Origin: Promicromonosporaceae bacterium
GTDB taxonomy: Bacteria; Actinomycetota; Actinomycetes; Actinomycetales; Cellulomonadaceae
Direction of reading: 5' to 3'
Length of the DNA: 32,744 bases
Assembly: GCA_009783295.1 (NCBI GenBank)
Contig: WRHK01000042.1
Coordinates: forward strand, 1 to 32,744
Shown here one piece after another: positions 1-9,750 of the stretch. Below the pieces are notes generated by a model. The model had not been told where the DNA came from, made no database searches, and worked only from the letters and a program-made list of their open reading frames with translations. Position 1 is the first letter of the stretch; the number at the start of each line of letters is the position of its first letter. Position numbers and translations under genes: made by a program.

Positions 1-1276
1 CCTCCGCCAGCATCGCGCGCAGCTCGGTCAGCTGGTCTTCCAGCTCCGTCTTCTGCACCCGGATGTCTTCCAGTTCGGCGCGGGCAGCCGCGAGGGTGCG
101 ACCGGTCTCGGCATGGGTCCGGGCGAGCATCGCCTGGGCGTGGTCGTCGATCTCCTGGCGCAGCTGGGCGGCCTCGGCGCGGGCCCGGGAGCGGACCTGC
201 TCGGCCTCGGCGCGGGCGGCGGTCAGGCCCTGTTCGGCCTCGGCGCGCGCCTGTTGGGCGGCGGCGAGTTCGTCGTCGCAGCGGGCCTGGGTGGAGCTGA
301 GCATCTCGGCCACCTGCCGCCCGGCGGCGGCCACCGAGTGGTCGGCGTCCAGCTGGGCGTCCTGGCGCAGCCGCGCGGCGTCGCGCTCGGCCTCGGCGCG
401 GGCGGTGGCCGCCTCGCGCTCGGCGGCGGCGATCATCTTCTCGATGCGCTCGCCGAAGGTCATCGACATGGTCACCTGGGGGACGGCCACCTCGTCCTCG
501 ACTGGCGCCTGCCAGTCCGCTGACAGCGGGTCTGCAATGGCTGGCAGGTCGGACAGCGAGTCCGCCTCGTTCACGGCCTCGACGGCGGGGGATTCGTTGT
601 CCCAGGTGTCGGCCTCGATGGCATCGACCGGGTCGACCGCGTTCGCGTCGCTGCCGGGGTCGGCGCCAGGGTCAGGGTTGCTGTCTGGGTCGCTGCCCGG
701 GTCGGCCGTTCCTTCCGCCTCTGCGGATGGCGCCTCTCCAGATGGCGTCGCGGCGTCAACGGGCTGAGGCTCGGCGTCTGCGGAAGGCACCTCGGCGCCT
801 GCGAACGACGCCTCGCCTGGCTCGGCGAAGGCCTCGGGTTCAGCGAATGCCTCAGGCTCAGGGGACGTACCCGGTTCCGTGGAGGGGAACCAAGCGGCGG
901 TCCCCTCGGCCTCCGGGGCCGGGGCGGCGGGGGTCACGGCGTCGAGCGCCTCGTGTAGGGAGAACAGCTGGGTGGCCTCAACATCGGGGGAGTCGTCCGC
1001 GCCGGCCGGGGTCGACGGCGGGGTGAACGCCTGCCCCGGGCCGTTGTCCGGCTCCGCAGAGCCGCCCTGGGTGGAATCTGTCGTCTGGGTAGGGTCTGCC
1101 GCCTGCTCGGCGGCGGCGGCGGCGCGGCGCGCGCGCAGTCCACCAAAGACCGAGCGGCGGGCGGGCGGGGCGGTTGCCGCCGTCGCCGGGGCCGGCTCGG
1201 TGGCCCCTTCTTGGGCGACGATGTCGTCGAACGCGGGCGCCTCGGTCGGTTGGTCTTGCGGTTCAAGCCAGCTCAT
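1..1276 (-). CDS. Coiled-coil protein, acidic linker plus Ala/Glu/Arg-rich helix (partial, 3' end outside window)
   Basis: The frame is open from an ATG at 1276 to the window edge, about 425 residues with no stop. Residues 1-60 are basic/Ala-rich. Residues about 60-250 are a low-complexity acidic linker rich in Pro, Ala, Glu and Asp. From about residue 265 (TFGERIEKMI) to the edge it is a continuous heptad-like helix of Ala, Glu, Arg and Gln. This resembles actinobacterial polar-growth coiled-coil proteins (DivIVA/Scy/FilP-like) in composition only; I see no DivIVA N-terminal motif. Its ATG overlaps the TGA of the upstream gene by 4 bp (ATGA, 1273-1276), so the two are probably translationally coupled. 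The neighbour carries the same GER.E.M motif before its own coiled coil, so the pair look like paralogues. Role in cell shape or division is inference. Confidence 0.75.
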   Translation of the reverse strand, partial: MSWLEPQDQPTEAPAFDDIVAQEGATEPAPATAATAPPARRSVFGGLRARRAAAAAEQAADPTQTTDSTQGGSAEPDNGPGQAFTPPSTPAGADDSPDVEATQLFSLHEALDAVTPAAPAPEAEGTAAWFPSTEPGTSPEPEAFAEPEAFAEPGEASFAGAEVPSADAEPQPVDAATPSGEAPSAEAEGTADPGSDPDSNPDPGADPGSDANAVDPVDAIEADTWDNESPAVEAVNEADSLSDLPAIADPLSADWQAPVEDEVAVPQVTMSMTFGERIEKMIAAAEREAATARAEAERDAARLRQDAQLDADHSVAAAGRQVAEMLSSTQARCDDELAAAQQARAEAEQGLTAARAEAEQVRSRARAEAAQLRQEIDDHAQAMLARTHAETGRTLAAARAELEDIRVQKTELEDQLTELRAMLAE

Positions 1277-2055
1277 CGCTCGCCCCCTTCGTCGTGGGCT
1301 GGTACCTGGCCGAGGCCCAGCCGCTTGCGCAGTGTCTCAAGTTGCAGGGCCACCTGGTCGCGGCGGGCCACGAGGTCGCGGGTGGTGCGTTCGGCCTCTG
1401 CCCTGATCCGCGCGGTCTCGGCGGTGGCCGCGGCCACCATCGAGTCGGCGGCGGCCCGGGCGGCCTGGAGGGCGGAATCGGCGTCGGCCTGCGCATTGCG
1501 CCGCAGTTCTTCGGCCTCCGCGACGGCCTGTGCCTGGATGGTGGCCGCCTCGTCGTGGAGGGACTGGGCCCGGCCGGTCAGCTTGTCGGCCTCCAGGCGG
1601 GCCTCCTCGATGAGGCGCTGGGCCTTGACCTCGGCGTCGGCCACCGTGTGCTTCGCCTCGTGTTCGGCCACTCGCTGGGAGTCGGCCACCTGGCGGCCAA
1701 CGTCGCGCACCATCGCCTCGGCGGCCTCGTCGGCCGCCTTGCGGGTCTGGGCCTGGTAGTCATCGGCCTCGGCCCTGATGCGGGCGGCCTCTGCGGTGGC
1801 CGCCTCGATGGTCGTGGTCGCCTGGACCTGCGCCTCGGACACCTTGGTGGCGGCGTCGCGGTGGGCATCCGTCAGGAGGGCGGCGGCCTTTGCGCGGGCC
1901 TCGGCGACGGCGTCTGCGGCCTCGGCGGAGGCCAGGGAGACCATCCGCTCCATGCGTTCGCCGTAGCTGGTGGGGGCGGGGGCCTCGGGCATGGCCGCCT
2001 CTGTGGGGTCGGCCAGGGCCGCTTCGGCGGGGCGCTCAGCCATCTCGTCGTGCAC
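1273..2055 (-). CDS. Ala/Glu-rich coiled-coil protein, paralogue of the downstream gene
   Basis: About 260 residues. I chose the GTG at 2055 because GGGAG lies 6 nt upstream; an in-frame ATG at 2043 is the alternative. A short Pro/Ala-rich head is followed by SYGERMERMV and then an almost uninterrupted coiled coil of Ala, Glu, Arg and Gln to a basic C-terminus (LRKRLGLGQ). No enzyme motif or membrane segment is seen. Composition and layout recall cytoskeletal coiled-coil proteins of actinobacteria, but the family is not identified. The stop overlaps the start of the next minus-strand gene by 4 bp. Codons such as TTT, GAA and ACA are more frequent here than in genes right of about 3.9 kb. Confidence 0.75.
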   Translation of the reverse strand: MHDEMAERPAEAALADPTEAAMPEAPAPTSYGERMERMVSLASAEAADAVAEARAKAAALLTDAHRDAATKVSEAQVQATTTIEAATAEAARIRAEADDYQAQTRKAADEAAEAMVRDVGRQVADSQRVAEHEAKHTVADAEVKAQRLIEEARLEADKLTGRAQSLHDEAATIQAQAVAEAEELRRNAQADADSALQAARAAADSMVAAATAETARIRAEAERTTRDLVARRDQVALQLETLRKRLGLGQVPAHDEGGER

Positions 2056-2501
2056 GGTTGACTCCCAAACTTCCGATGACACGGGCAACGCGCTAACGCT
2101 ACCTTGGGCCGCGGGCGCCTTGCTGCCGCAGTGGCCCGAGCGCACGCCCGGGTGGCACCTCGTTGCGCCTCTCGTGTCCCAGATGACACCCGAACCGCGG
2201 CCGCCCGCGTTCCCGTGGCTGGGCAGGGGATGCCGGGCCGGGGCGGTTTAGCGGCGCCGTGACCTCGCCCGATGTCGAGGAGCGCCGCCAGAGCCGCCCG
2301 GCGCCCTCGTCTCCGTAAACGTTTTCGTGAAATCGTTCACAAGCCGCCTTTTGGCGACGAGGAAACGCGCAAAGTGCGTCCTTTTTAGCCATTTGTACTG
2401 CCTCAGCGAGCGGCCGCCCAGGGGAGCGCCTAACAATGGCTGGGTCAGCAGCGGATCGGGGACGATCCAGCGGCAATGAAGCCCCAGAAAGTAGTGTCAA
2501 C
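2056..2501. promoter_or_regulatory. Divergent intergenic region with AT-richer core and two small palindromes
   Basis: This 446-bp gap separates the minus-strand coiled-coil pair from the plus-strand unknown gene. The segment 2310-2400 is clearly less GC-rich than its surroundings. It holds the 8-bp palindrome AAACGTTT (2317-2324) and the inverted repeat GTGAA-ATCG-TTCAC (2327-2340). Such palindromes in a divergent gap suggest operators and promoters, but I cannot assign a regulator. Short ORFs in the gap lack supporting signals. Confidence 0.4.
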
Positions 2502-3188
2502 ATGAGTCTGATTGCACCCGAACGGATCGGTGTCACCTCCGTCGGCGCGGCGCGCTATCTCTCGCCCGGCGTGAAGATGACCCGCTGCCCCAGCCACGTC
2601 ACCTCCTTTGACGAGTTTGTGCTCGGCGGCACCGCCGAAGGCACCGAGATTGAGGGCTGCGCGGTGGCGGCAACCATCGCCGGGGTCACCCGCCGTGGCG
2701 TCATCGAGGACGGCCGCTGGCAGGTGTCGTTTGAAAGCGGCGCCCTCGACCGGCAGGTCTCAGGCGTCGCCAAGATCAGCATCTCGCTGCGCGACCGCTG
2801 GCACAACGAGATCACCGTCACCGAGACCGTGGTGGTCGAGGAGTTCGTGGACGCCTTCATCGAGATCGACGAACACTTCACCCTGCGCGGAAGCCTCGGA
2901 GACCCGGAGGCCGAACTGCGCATCGCCGGCGAACTCGAGCTGGGCACTCACACCCTGGGTCGGGCGCTGATCGTCAACCTGGTCCGCGACGACGAGGCCC
3001 ACACGGTGGCCGCCCGCGGCCTGGTCACCCCAGGCTGGCAGCATGGCGAATGGCGGGCGCGGTTGCCGCTGCACGGGGTGCGCCCCGGCGCCTACCGCCT
3101 GGAGGCGATCCTCACCGACCAGGCGTGCGACGCCCTGACGCGGCAGACAATCGGCAACCCGTTCCATTTGGGCCAGGCGGCGACCTAG
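2502..3188 (+). CDS. Unknown beta-rich protein upstream of purL
   Basis: About 228 residues from the ATG at 2502; the frame is open upstream to an ATG at 2436 but that extension is Ser/Asn-rich and unconvincing. I do not recognise the family. The body alternates short hydrophobic strands with polar turns, and two segments (about residues 30-115 and 120-225) could be two beta-sandwich (Ig-like) domains. No signal peptide, membrane helix or catalytic motif is evident, so it is probably cytoplasmic. It ends 10 bp before the purL ATG and is in the same direction, but a TAGACT box at its stop codon suggests purL also has its own promoter. It shares the codon style of the left 3.9 kb (TTT and GAA used). 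Start is uncertain. Confidence 0.65.
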   Translation: MSLIAPERIGVTSVGAARYLSPGVKMTRCPSHVTSFDEFVLGGTAEGTEIEGCAVAATIAGVTRRGVIEDGRWQVSFESGALDRQVSGVAKISISLRDRWHNEITVTETVVVEEFVDAFIEIDEHFTLRGSLGDPEAELRIAGELELGTHTLGRALIVNLVRDDEAHTVAARGLVTPGWQHGEWRARLPLHGVRPGAYRLEAILTDQACDALTRQTIGNPFHLGQAAT

Positions 3189-3191
3189 ACT
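3186..3191 (+). promoter_or_regulatory. -10 box (TAGACT) for a leaderless purL transcript
   Basis: TAGACT fits the actinobacterial TANNNT -10 consensus and ends 7 nt before the purL ATG at 3199, the spacing expected when transcription begins at the start codon. No convincing ribosome binding site precedes the ATG. Confidence 0.5.
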
Positions 3192-3198
3192 TTGGGGC

Positions 3199-5493
3199 AT
3201 GTCTGCCCGCCCAGTAGTTGACACCGTCGAGAACGCCGCCGCCACCCCCGACGAGGCGCAGCCGTTTGCCGAACTTGGGCTCAAGCCCGACGAGTACCAG
3301 CGCATCCGCGAAATCTTGGGGCGCCGCCCCACCGCCGCCGAGCTGGCGATGTATTCGGTGATGTGGTCGGAGCACTGCTCCTACAAGTCTTCCAAGGTTC
3401 ACCTGGCGCGCTTTGGCGAGCGCCTGACCGAGGAGATGCGGCGGCACCTGCTGGTGGGCATGGGACAAAACGCCGGCGTGGTCGACATCGGGGACGGCTG
3501 GGCGGTCACCTTCAAGGTGGAGAGCCACAACCATCCGTCGTTCGTGGAGCCCTACCAGGGGGCGGCCACCGGGGTGGGCGGCATCGTCCGCGACATCATC
3601 TCGATGGGCGCCCGCCCGATTGCGGTCATGGATCAGCTCCGCTTCGGTGATGTTGCCCACCCAGACACGGCCCGCGTGGTGCACGGCGTGGTCTCTGGCG
3701 TCGGTGGCTACGGCAACTGCCTGGGCCTGCCGAACATCGGCGGCGAGCTCGTGTTTGACGGCTCCTACCAGGGCAACCCCCTGGTAAACGCCCTGGCCAT
3801 CGGCGTACTGCGCCACGAAGACATCCACCTGGCCAACGCCTCTGGCGTCGGCAATCAGGTGATCTTGTTCGGTGCCCGCACCGGCGGCGACGGCATCGGC
3901 GGCGCCTCGATCCTCGCGTCCGACACGTTCTCGTCGACCGGCCCGACCAAGCGCCCCGCGGTGCAGGTCGGCGACCCCTTCGCCGAGAAGGTGCTCATCG
4001 AGTGCTGCCTCGAGCTCTACGCGGCCAAGGTCGTGGAGGGTATCCAGGACCTCGGCGCCGCCGGCATCTCCTGCGCCACCTCGGAGCTCGCCTCCAACGG
4101 TGAGGGCGGCATGCACGTGTTCCTCGACGACGTGCTGCTGCGCGACCCGTCGCTCAACGCGGGCGAGATCCTCATGTCGGAGTCGCAGGAGCGCATGATG
4201 GCCGTCGTCACGCCGGCCAAGCTCGACGAGTTCATGGCGATCACCAAGAAGTGGGACGTCGAGACGTCCATCGTCGGCGAGGTCAACAGCTCCGGCCGCC
4301 TCACCATCGACCACCACGGCCAGCGCATCGTCGACGTCGACCCCCGCACGGTCGCGCACGAGGGCCCCACCTACCACCGCCCGTACGCCCGCCCGGCGTG
4401 GCAGGACGCGCTCGTCGCCGACACGACGGCGTCGCTCGCCCGCCCGGAGAGCGCCGAGGACCTCAAGGCCACCGCGCTGCGCCTGCTCGCCTCGCCCAAC
4501 CTCGCCAGCAAGGCGTGGGTCACGGACCAGTACGACCGGTTCGTCCAGGGCAACACCGCCCTCGCCCAGCCCGACGACGGCGGCGTCGTCCGCGTCGACG
4601 AGCAGACCCACCTCGGCGTCGCGCTGGCCACCGACGCCAACGGCCGGTACGCCAAGCTCGACCCGCGCACCGGTGCCCAGCTCGCGCTCGCGGAGGCCTA
4701 CCGCAACGTCGCCGTCGCCGGCGCCACGCCGATGGCCGTGACCGACTGCCTCAACTTCGGCTCGCCCGAGAACCCCGACTCCATGTGGCAGCTGGTCGAG
4801 GCGATCGAGGGCCTCGCCGACGCGTGCCAGGAGCTGGCCGTGCCCGTGACCGGCGGCAACGTGTCGCTCTACAACGAGACCGGCGAGCCCGGCCTCATCG
4901 ACTCGGCCATCCACCCCACCCCCGTGGTGGGCGTGCTCGGCGTGCTCGACGACGTCCGTACCGCCGTCCCCTCGGGCTGGCGCTCGGCCGGCCTGTCGGT
5001 ACTGCTGCTCGGCGCGACGGCCGACGAGCTCGACGGCTCCGCGTGGGCCGACGTCGTCCACCAGCACCTCGGCGGCGTGCCGCCGCGCGTCGACCTTGAC
5101 GCTGAGAAGGCGCTCGCGTCGGTGCTCGTCGGTGCCCGGACGGCCGGTCTCGCGGCGGCCGCGCACGACCTCTCCGAGGGCGGCCTGGTCCAGGCGCTCG
5201 TCGAGTCGTCGCTGCGCTACGGCGTCGGCGTGACGGCCTCGGTGGCCGGCATCGCCGAGCGCGACGGCGTCACCCCGTTCACTGCGCTGTTCAGCGAGAC
5301 GACGGCGCGCGCGCTGGTCGCCGTCGACCCGGCCCGCGAGGCCGAGCTGTTCGCTGCCGCCCAGGCGGCGGGCGTCCCGGTGCTCGCGCTGGGCACGACT
5401 GGCGGCGACGGCGTCGTCGTCGACGACGTGACGATCTCCCTGGCCGAGGCCCGCGAGGCCCACGAGGGCACGCTGCCGAACCTGTTCGGCTGA
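3199..5493 (+). CDS. purL: Phosphoribosylformylglycinamidine synthase subunit PurL
   Basis: 764 residues, the usual length of the small PurL of Gram-positive bacteria. It converts FGAR to FGAM in de novo purine synthesis using ATP and ammonia delivered by PurQ in a PurL-PurQ-PurS complex in the cytoplasm. Visible motifs: [10 protein letters not shown] near residue 55 (catalytic His), ESHNHPS near 112 (Mg/substrate loop), GGDGIGGAS near 232 and SVSLYNETG-type glycine-rich segment (GGNVSLYNE) near 553. No purQ or purS is present in the window, although they normally lie next to purL. Odd feature: codons for about the first 225 residues use TTT, TCT, GAA, TTG and GTA, while the rest almost never does (see findings). 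The protein itself looks intact across the change. Confidence 0.97.
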   Translation: MSARPVVDTVENAAATPDEAQPFAELGLKPDEYQRIREILGRRPTAAELAMYSVMWSEHCSYKSSKVHLARFGERLTEEMRRHLLVGMGQNAGVVDIGDGWAVTFKVESHNHPSFVEPYQGAATGVGGIVRDIISMGARPIAVMDQLRFGDVAHPDTARVVHGVVSGVGGYGNCLGLPNIGGELVFDGSYQGNPLVNALAIGVLRHEDIHLANASGVGNQVILFGARTGGDGIGGASILASDTFSSTGPTKRPAVQVGDPFAEKVLIECCLELYAAKVVEGIQDLGAAGISCATSELASNGEGGMHVFLDDVLLRDPSLNAGEILMSESQERMMAVVTPAKLDEFMAITKKWDVETSIVGEVNSSGRLTIDHHGQRIVDVDPRTVAHEGPTYHRPYARPAWQDALVADTTASLARPESAEDLKATALRLLASPNLASKAWVTDQYDRFVQGNTALAQPDDGGVVRVDEQTHLGVALATDANGRYAKLDPRTGAQLALAEAYRNVAVAGATPMAVTDCLNFGSPENPDSMWQLVEAIEGLADACQELAVPVTGGNVSLYNETGEPGLIDSAIHPTPVVGVLGVLDDVRTAVPSGWRSAGLSVLLLGATADELDGSAWADVVHQHLGGVPPRVDLDAEKALASVLVGARTAGLAAAAHDLSEGGLVQALVESSLRYGVGVTASVAGIAERDGVTPFTALFSETTARALVAVDPAREAELFAAAQAAGVPVLALGTTGGDGVVVDDVTISLAEAREAHEGTLPNLFG

Positions 5494-5505
5494 TCCGGCC
5501 GCTCG

Positions 5506-5552
5506 AAGGTCGAGCCTGTCGAGACCCCTGAGGTCTCGGCAGGCTCAACCTT
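5506..5552. terminator. Bidirectional terminator built from a REP-like inverted repeat
   Basis: Stem 5506-5526 pairs with 5532-5552 around the 5-nt loop CCTGA, with only two imperfect pairs. It lies between the convergent purL and esterase genes (5493 and 5555) and is followed by TTTCT on the plus strand. Each arm is a copy of a GGTCGAGCCTGTCGAGACC-like unit, a type of intergenic palindrome I recall as frequent in Micrococcales. Confidence 0.8.
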
Positions 5553-5554
5553 TC

Positions 5555-6511
5555 TCACCGCTTCTGGGCGAGCAGCCAGTCGCTGAGCGTCGCCGCGAAC
5601 CCCGTGCTCCACTGCGGCACGTGGTCGGCGTGGTGCATCGTCCACAGGTCCACCTGGGTGCCGTCGGCGCACGACCACGAGGTCTCGTCGGTCTCGGTGC
5701 CCCGGAGGTTGCCGACCAGGTCCACGGACGGCCCCGGCGTCGACGTGGCGCCGCACGCGTCGAGGGTGCGCCAGTCCTGGACGGTCTGCACCGCGCCCGG
5801 GTAGTGGGCGCCCGTCGCGCCGTCGCCGCCGTCGTAGTGGATGGTGCCGTCCTCGTCGCCTTGGAGCTGCAGCACCGTCACCTTCCGTGCGGGCTTGCAG
5901 GTGGACGGGTCGTCGGTCATCTCTCCGGCGATCGAGACGACGGCCGTGACCTGGTCGGCGTGCTCGCACGCCATGCGCAAGGCCATGAACCCGCCGTTGG
6001 AGTGCCCGACCACGTAGACGCGGCTCGTGTCCACGGCGTACTGCTTCTCGACGGTGCTGATGACCTTCGAGAGGTAGCCCGAGTCGTCGACGCCGCTGGC
6101 CTGGAAGTCGCAGCACGCGGCGGTGGCGTTCCAGAACCGCTCGCCCTGGGCGTCCTTGGTGCCGTCCGGGTAGGCGAGCAGGAACCCCCTGTCGTCGGCC
6201 TGCCGGGCGAGCCCCGTCCAGTTGACGAAGTCACCGCCCGACGACGAGTACCCGTGCAGGGCCACGACCAGCGGCACCGGGGTGCTCTTGGTGTAGCCGC
6301 GCGGCACCTCGAGGGAGAAGGGCCGACCGCCCACCTGGACCCGGCCGGAGGCGCCGGGCTTCACCGTGGCGCCGGACGACGCGGCACCGGCGCCGCCGGA
6401 GCACGCCGCGAGGACCGCGAGCAGCACCGCGCAGATCATGACACGTATCACTTGTCGGAGGGAGGGCATGCGCGTCATCCTCGTGCGCTCCGGCGCGGAG
6501 CGCCAGATCAT
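5555..6511 (-). CDS. PHB-depolymerase/feruloyl-esterase-like lipoprotein (alpha/beta hydrolase)
   Basis: 318 residues from the ATG at 6511 (AGGAAG about 9 nt upstream); ATGs at 6478 and 6469 would give a more typical short signal peptide. The N-terminus has a hydrophobic stretch ending in the lipobox LAAC (Cys at residue 37), so the protein should be secreted and lipid-anchored. The catalytic serine is in GHSNGG; VALHGYSSSG is the oxyanion-hole region; candidate acid and His are in GDEDGTIHY and HHADHVPQW. This set matches the PHB depolymerase-type esterase family (LpqC-like), which hydrolyses polyester or feruloyl esters. Four or more cysteines in the mature part may form disulfides. Convergent with purL and divergent from the small membrane gene at 6569. 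Substrate unknown. Confidence 0.85.
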   Translation of the reverse strand: MIWRSAPERTRMTRMPSLRQVIRVMICAVLLAVLAACSGGAGAASSGATVKPGASGRVQVGGRPFSLEVPRGYTKSTPVPLVVALHGYSSSGGDFVNWTGLARQADDRGFLLAYPDGTKDAQGERFWNATAACCDFQASGVDDSGYLSKVISTVEKQYAVDTSRVYVVGHSNGGFMALRMACEHADQVTAVVSIAGEMTDDPSTCKPARKVTVLQLQGDEDGTIHYDGGDGATGAHYPGAVQTVQDWRTLDACGATSTPGPSVDLVGNLRGTETDETSWSCADGTQVDLWTMHHADHVPQWSTGFAATLSDWLLAQKR

Positions 6512-6545
6512 TCGCAGGATCTTCCTGAGGGGTGACCAGGGCTTC

Positions 6546-6551
6546 TAGAGT
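6546..6551 (+). promoter_or_regulatory. -10 box (TAGAGT) before the small membrane protein gene
   Basis: TAGAGT matches TANNNT and ends 5 nt before an in-frame ATG at 6557. If transcription starts there, translation could begin leaderless at 6557 or from the GGAGG-led ATG at 6569. Confidence 0.4.
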
Positions 6552-6568
6552 GAGACATGGAGGCCCCG

Positions 6569-6958
6569 ATGACGCCCGCACTGCAACTGATCATCGCCGC
6601 CGTGTCAGCGTGGGTGCTGGTCGGCGGGACGGTGTTCCTGTTCGCTGCCCTCCACCGGCGCAAGCAGCGCCGCGCCCGCGCCCGCAAGGACGCCGAGCGC
6701 GAGCCCCTGGACACCCTGGTGCTGCAGGTGCGGCTGGGTCAGATGGCCGCGGAGCTCCAGGCGCTGGCCGACTCACGAGGCTTCGCCGTCGCCCACCACA
6801 CGCGAGCCGCCCAGGCCGCCTACGACGCCCTGCTCGCCGAGGCCTGCCGCCGCGCCGGCCTGCCGGTCGAGACCCCGCGCCGAGCGACGGAACGCGCGAC
6901 GGAAGAGGAACGCCTCCGCGAGGAGCTGGAGCTGGCCAGCCGAGGCTGGAGCTGGTGA
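6569..6958 (+). CDS. Small single-pass membrane protein, unknown function
   Basis: 129 residues from the ATG at 6569, chosen because GGAGG lies 5 nt upstream; an ATG 12 nt earlier (6557) sits right after a -10-like box and is a real alternative. Residues about 3-27 form one transmembrane helix, followed by a strongly basic stretch (RRKQRRARARK) that should stay in the cytoplasm, then a soluble helical domain of about 80 residues. No enzymatic motif is visible and I do not recognise the family. It is transcribed divergently from the esterase and converges with icd. The 3' flank is the repeat cluster at 6983-7114. Confidence 0.65.
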   Translation: MTPALQLIIAAVSAWVLVGGTVFLFAALHRRKQRRARARKDAEREPLDTLVLQVRLGQMAAELQALADSRGFAVAHHTRAAQAAYDALLAEACRRAGLPVETPRRATERATEEERLREELELASRGWSW

Positions 6959-6982
6959 CGACCCCGCCACGACCCCGACCCC

Positions 6983-7114
6983 GCGAGTTAGAGCCCGCAC
7001 CCGCGAGATAGAGCCCAAGCGGGCGAGATAGAGCCCGCACCCGCGAGATAGAGCCGGTAAGGGCTCTATCTCGCGGACGCGGGCTCTAACTCGCGCTCCG
7101 GGGCTCTATCTTGC
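6983..7114. repeat. Seven-unit 14-bp repeat cluster, 4 direct then 3 inverted, 20-bp period
   Basis: The unit GCGAG(A/T)TAGAGCCC starts at 6983, 7003, 7023 and 7043 (the last lacks the final base). Its inverse GGGCTCTATCTCGC follows at 7061, 7081 and 7101. Spacing is exactly 20 bp inside each half, with 6-bp variable spacers. The central pair forms a perfect 15-bp stem (7041-7055 with 7062-7076) with a 6-nt loop, and the outer units pair with one mismatch each, so the whole block can fold into one long hairpin or cruciform. It lies between the convergent genes ending at 6958 and 7178. Confidence 0.9.
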
Positions 7115-7121
7115 GGGCAGA

Positions 7122-7147
7122 GACCGGCGCCCGAGCAGGCGCCGGTC
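7122..7147 (-). terminator. GC-rich hairpin downstream of icd
   Basis: GACCGGCGCC (7122-7131) pairs perfectly with GGCGCCGGTC (7138-7147) around a 6-nt loop, 31 bp past the icd stop. No U-tract follows, as is common for actinobacterial terminators. Confidence 0.65.
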
Positions 7148-7177
7148 AGACCGAGCGCCGGCTCACCGCCAAGCGCG

Positions 7178-9577
<2,400 letters not shown>

Positions 9578-9603
9578 CGTCCCCACGAGGTCGTGAGGCC
9601 TCA

Positions 9604-9722
9604 GGTCATGAGTTCCGACGCCAAGCCCCGGCTCGTCGGACGGCAACCCCCCGCGCGGGTGGGTGCCCCGGGTGAGGACCAGGTTTGGCCGCGTTCTGCG
9701 GTGAGACAACACGCGAACCCGC
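9604..9722 (+). ncRNA. SAM-IV-type S-adenosylmethionine riboswitch
   Basis: The sequence matches, from memory, the conserved core of the actinobacterial SAM-IV riboswitch: GGTCATGAGT at the 5' end, an AAGCCCCGGCT loop, CGGCAACCC, then GGTGCCCCGGGTGA and GACCAGGTT. P1 pairs GGTC (9604) with GACC (9677-9680); the hairpin CCGACG/CGTCGG (9615-9639) closes the AAGCCCCGGCT loop. The aptamer is followed by ACCCGC/GCGGGT (9717-9734), a hairpin just 5' of the GGAG ribosome binding site at 9741. That layout fits control of transcription or translation of the downstream gene by SAM. The 3' boundary of the pseudoknot region is approximate. Confidence 0.85.
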
Positions 9723-9750
9723 CGCGCTGCGGGTGAGAACGGAGCCCGTC

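Noticed and set aside
3112-5463. 783-codon minus-strand frame opposite purL
   Set aside because: Antisense shadow in high-GC DNA; composition is Arg/Gly/His/Asp-rich with no domain, while purL is certain.
6983-7114. CRISPR-like array (regular repeats at 20-bp period)
   Set aside because: Units are only 14 bp with 6-bp spacers, the orientation flips in the middle, and there are no cas genes.
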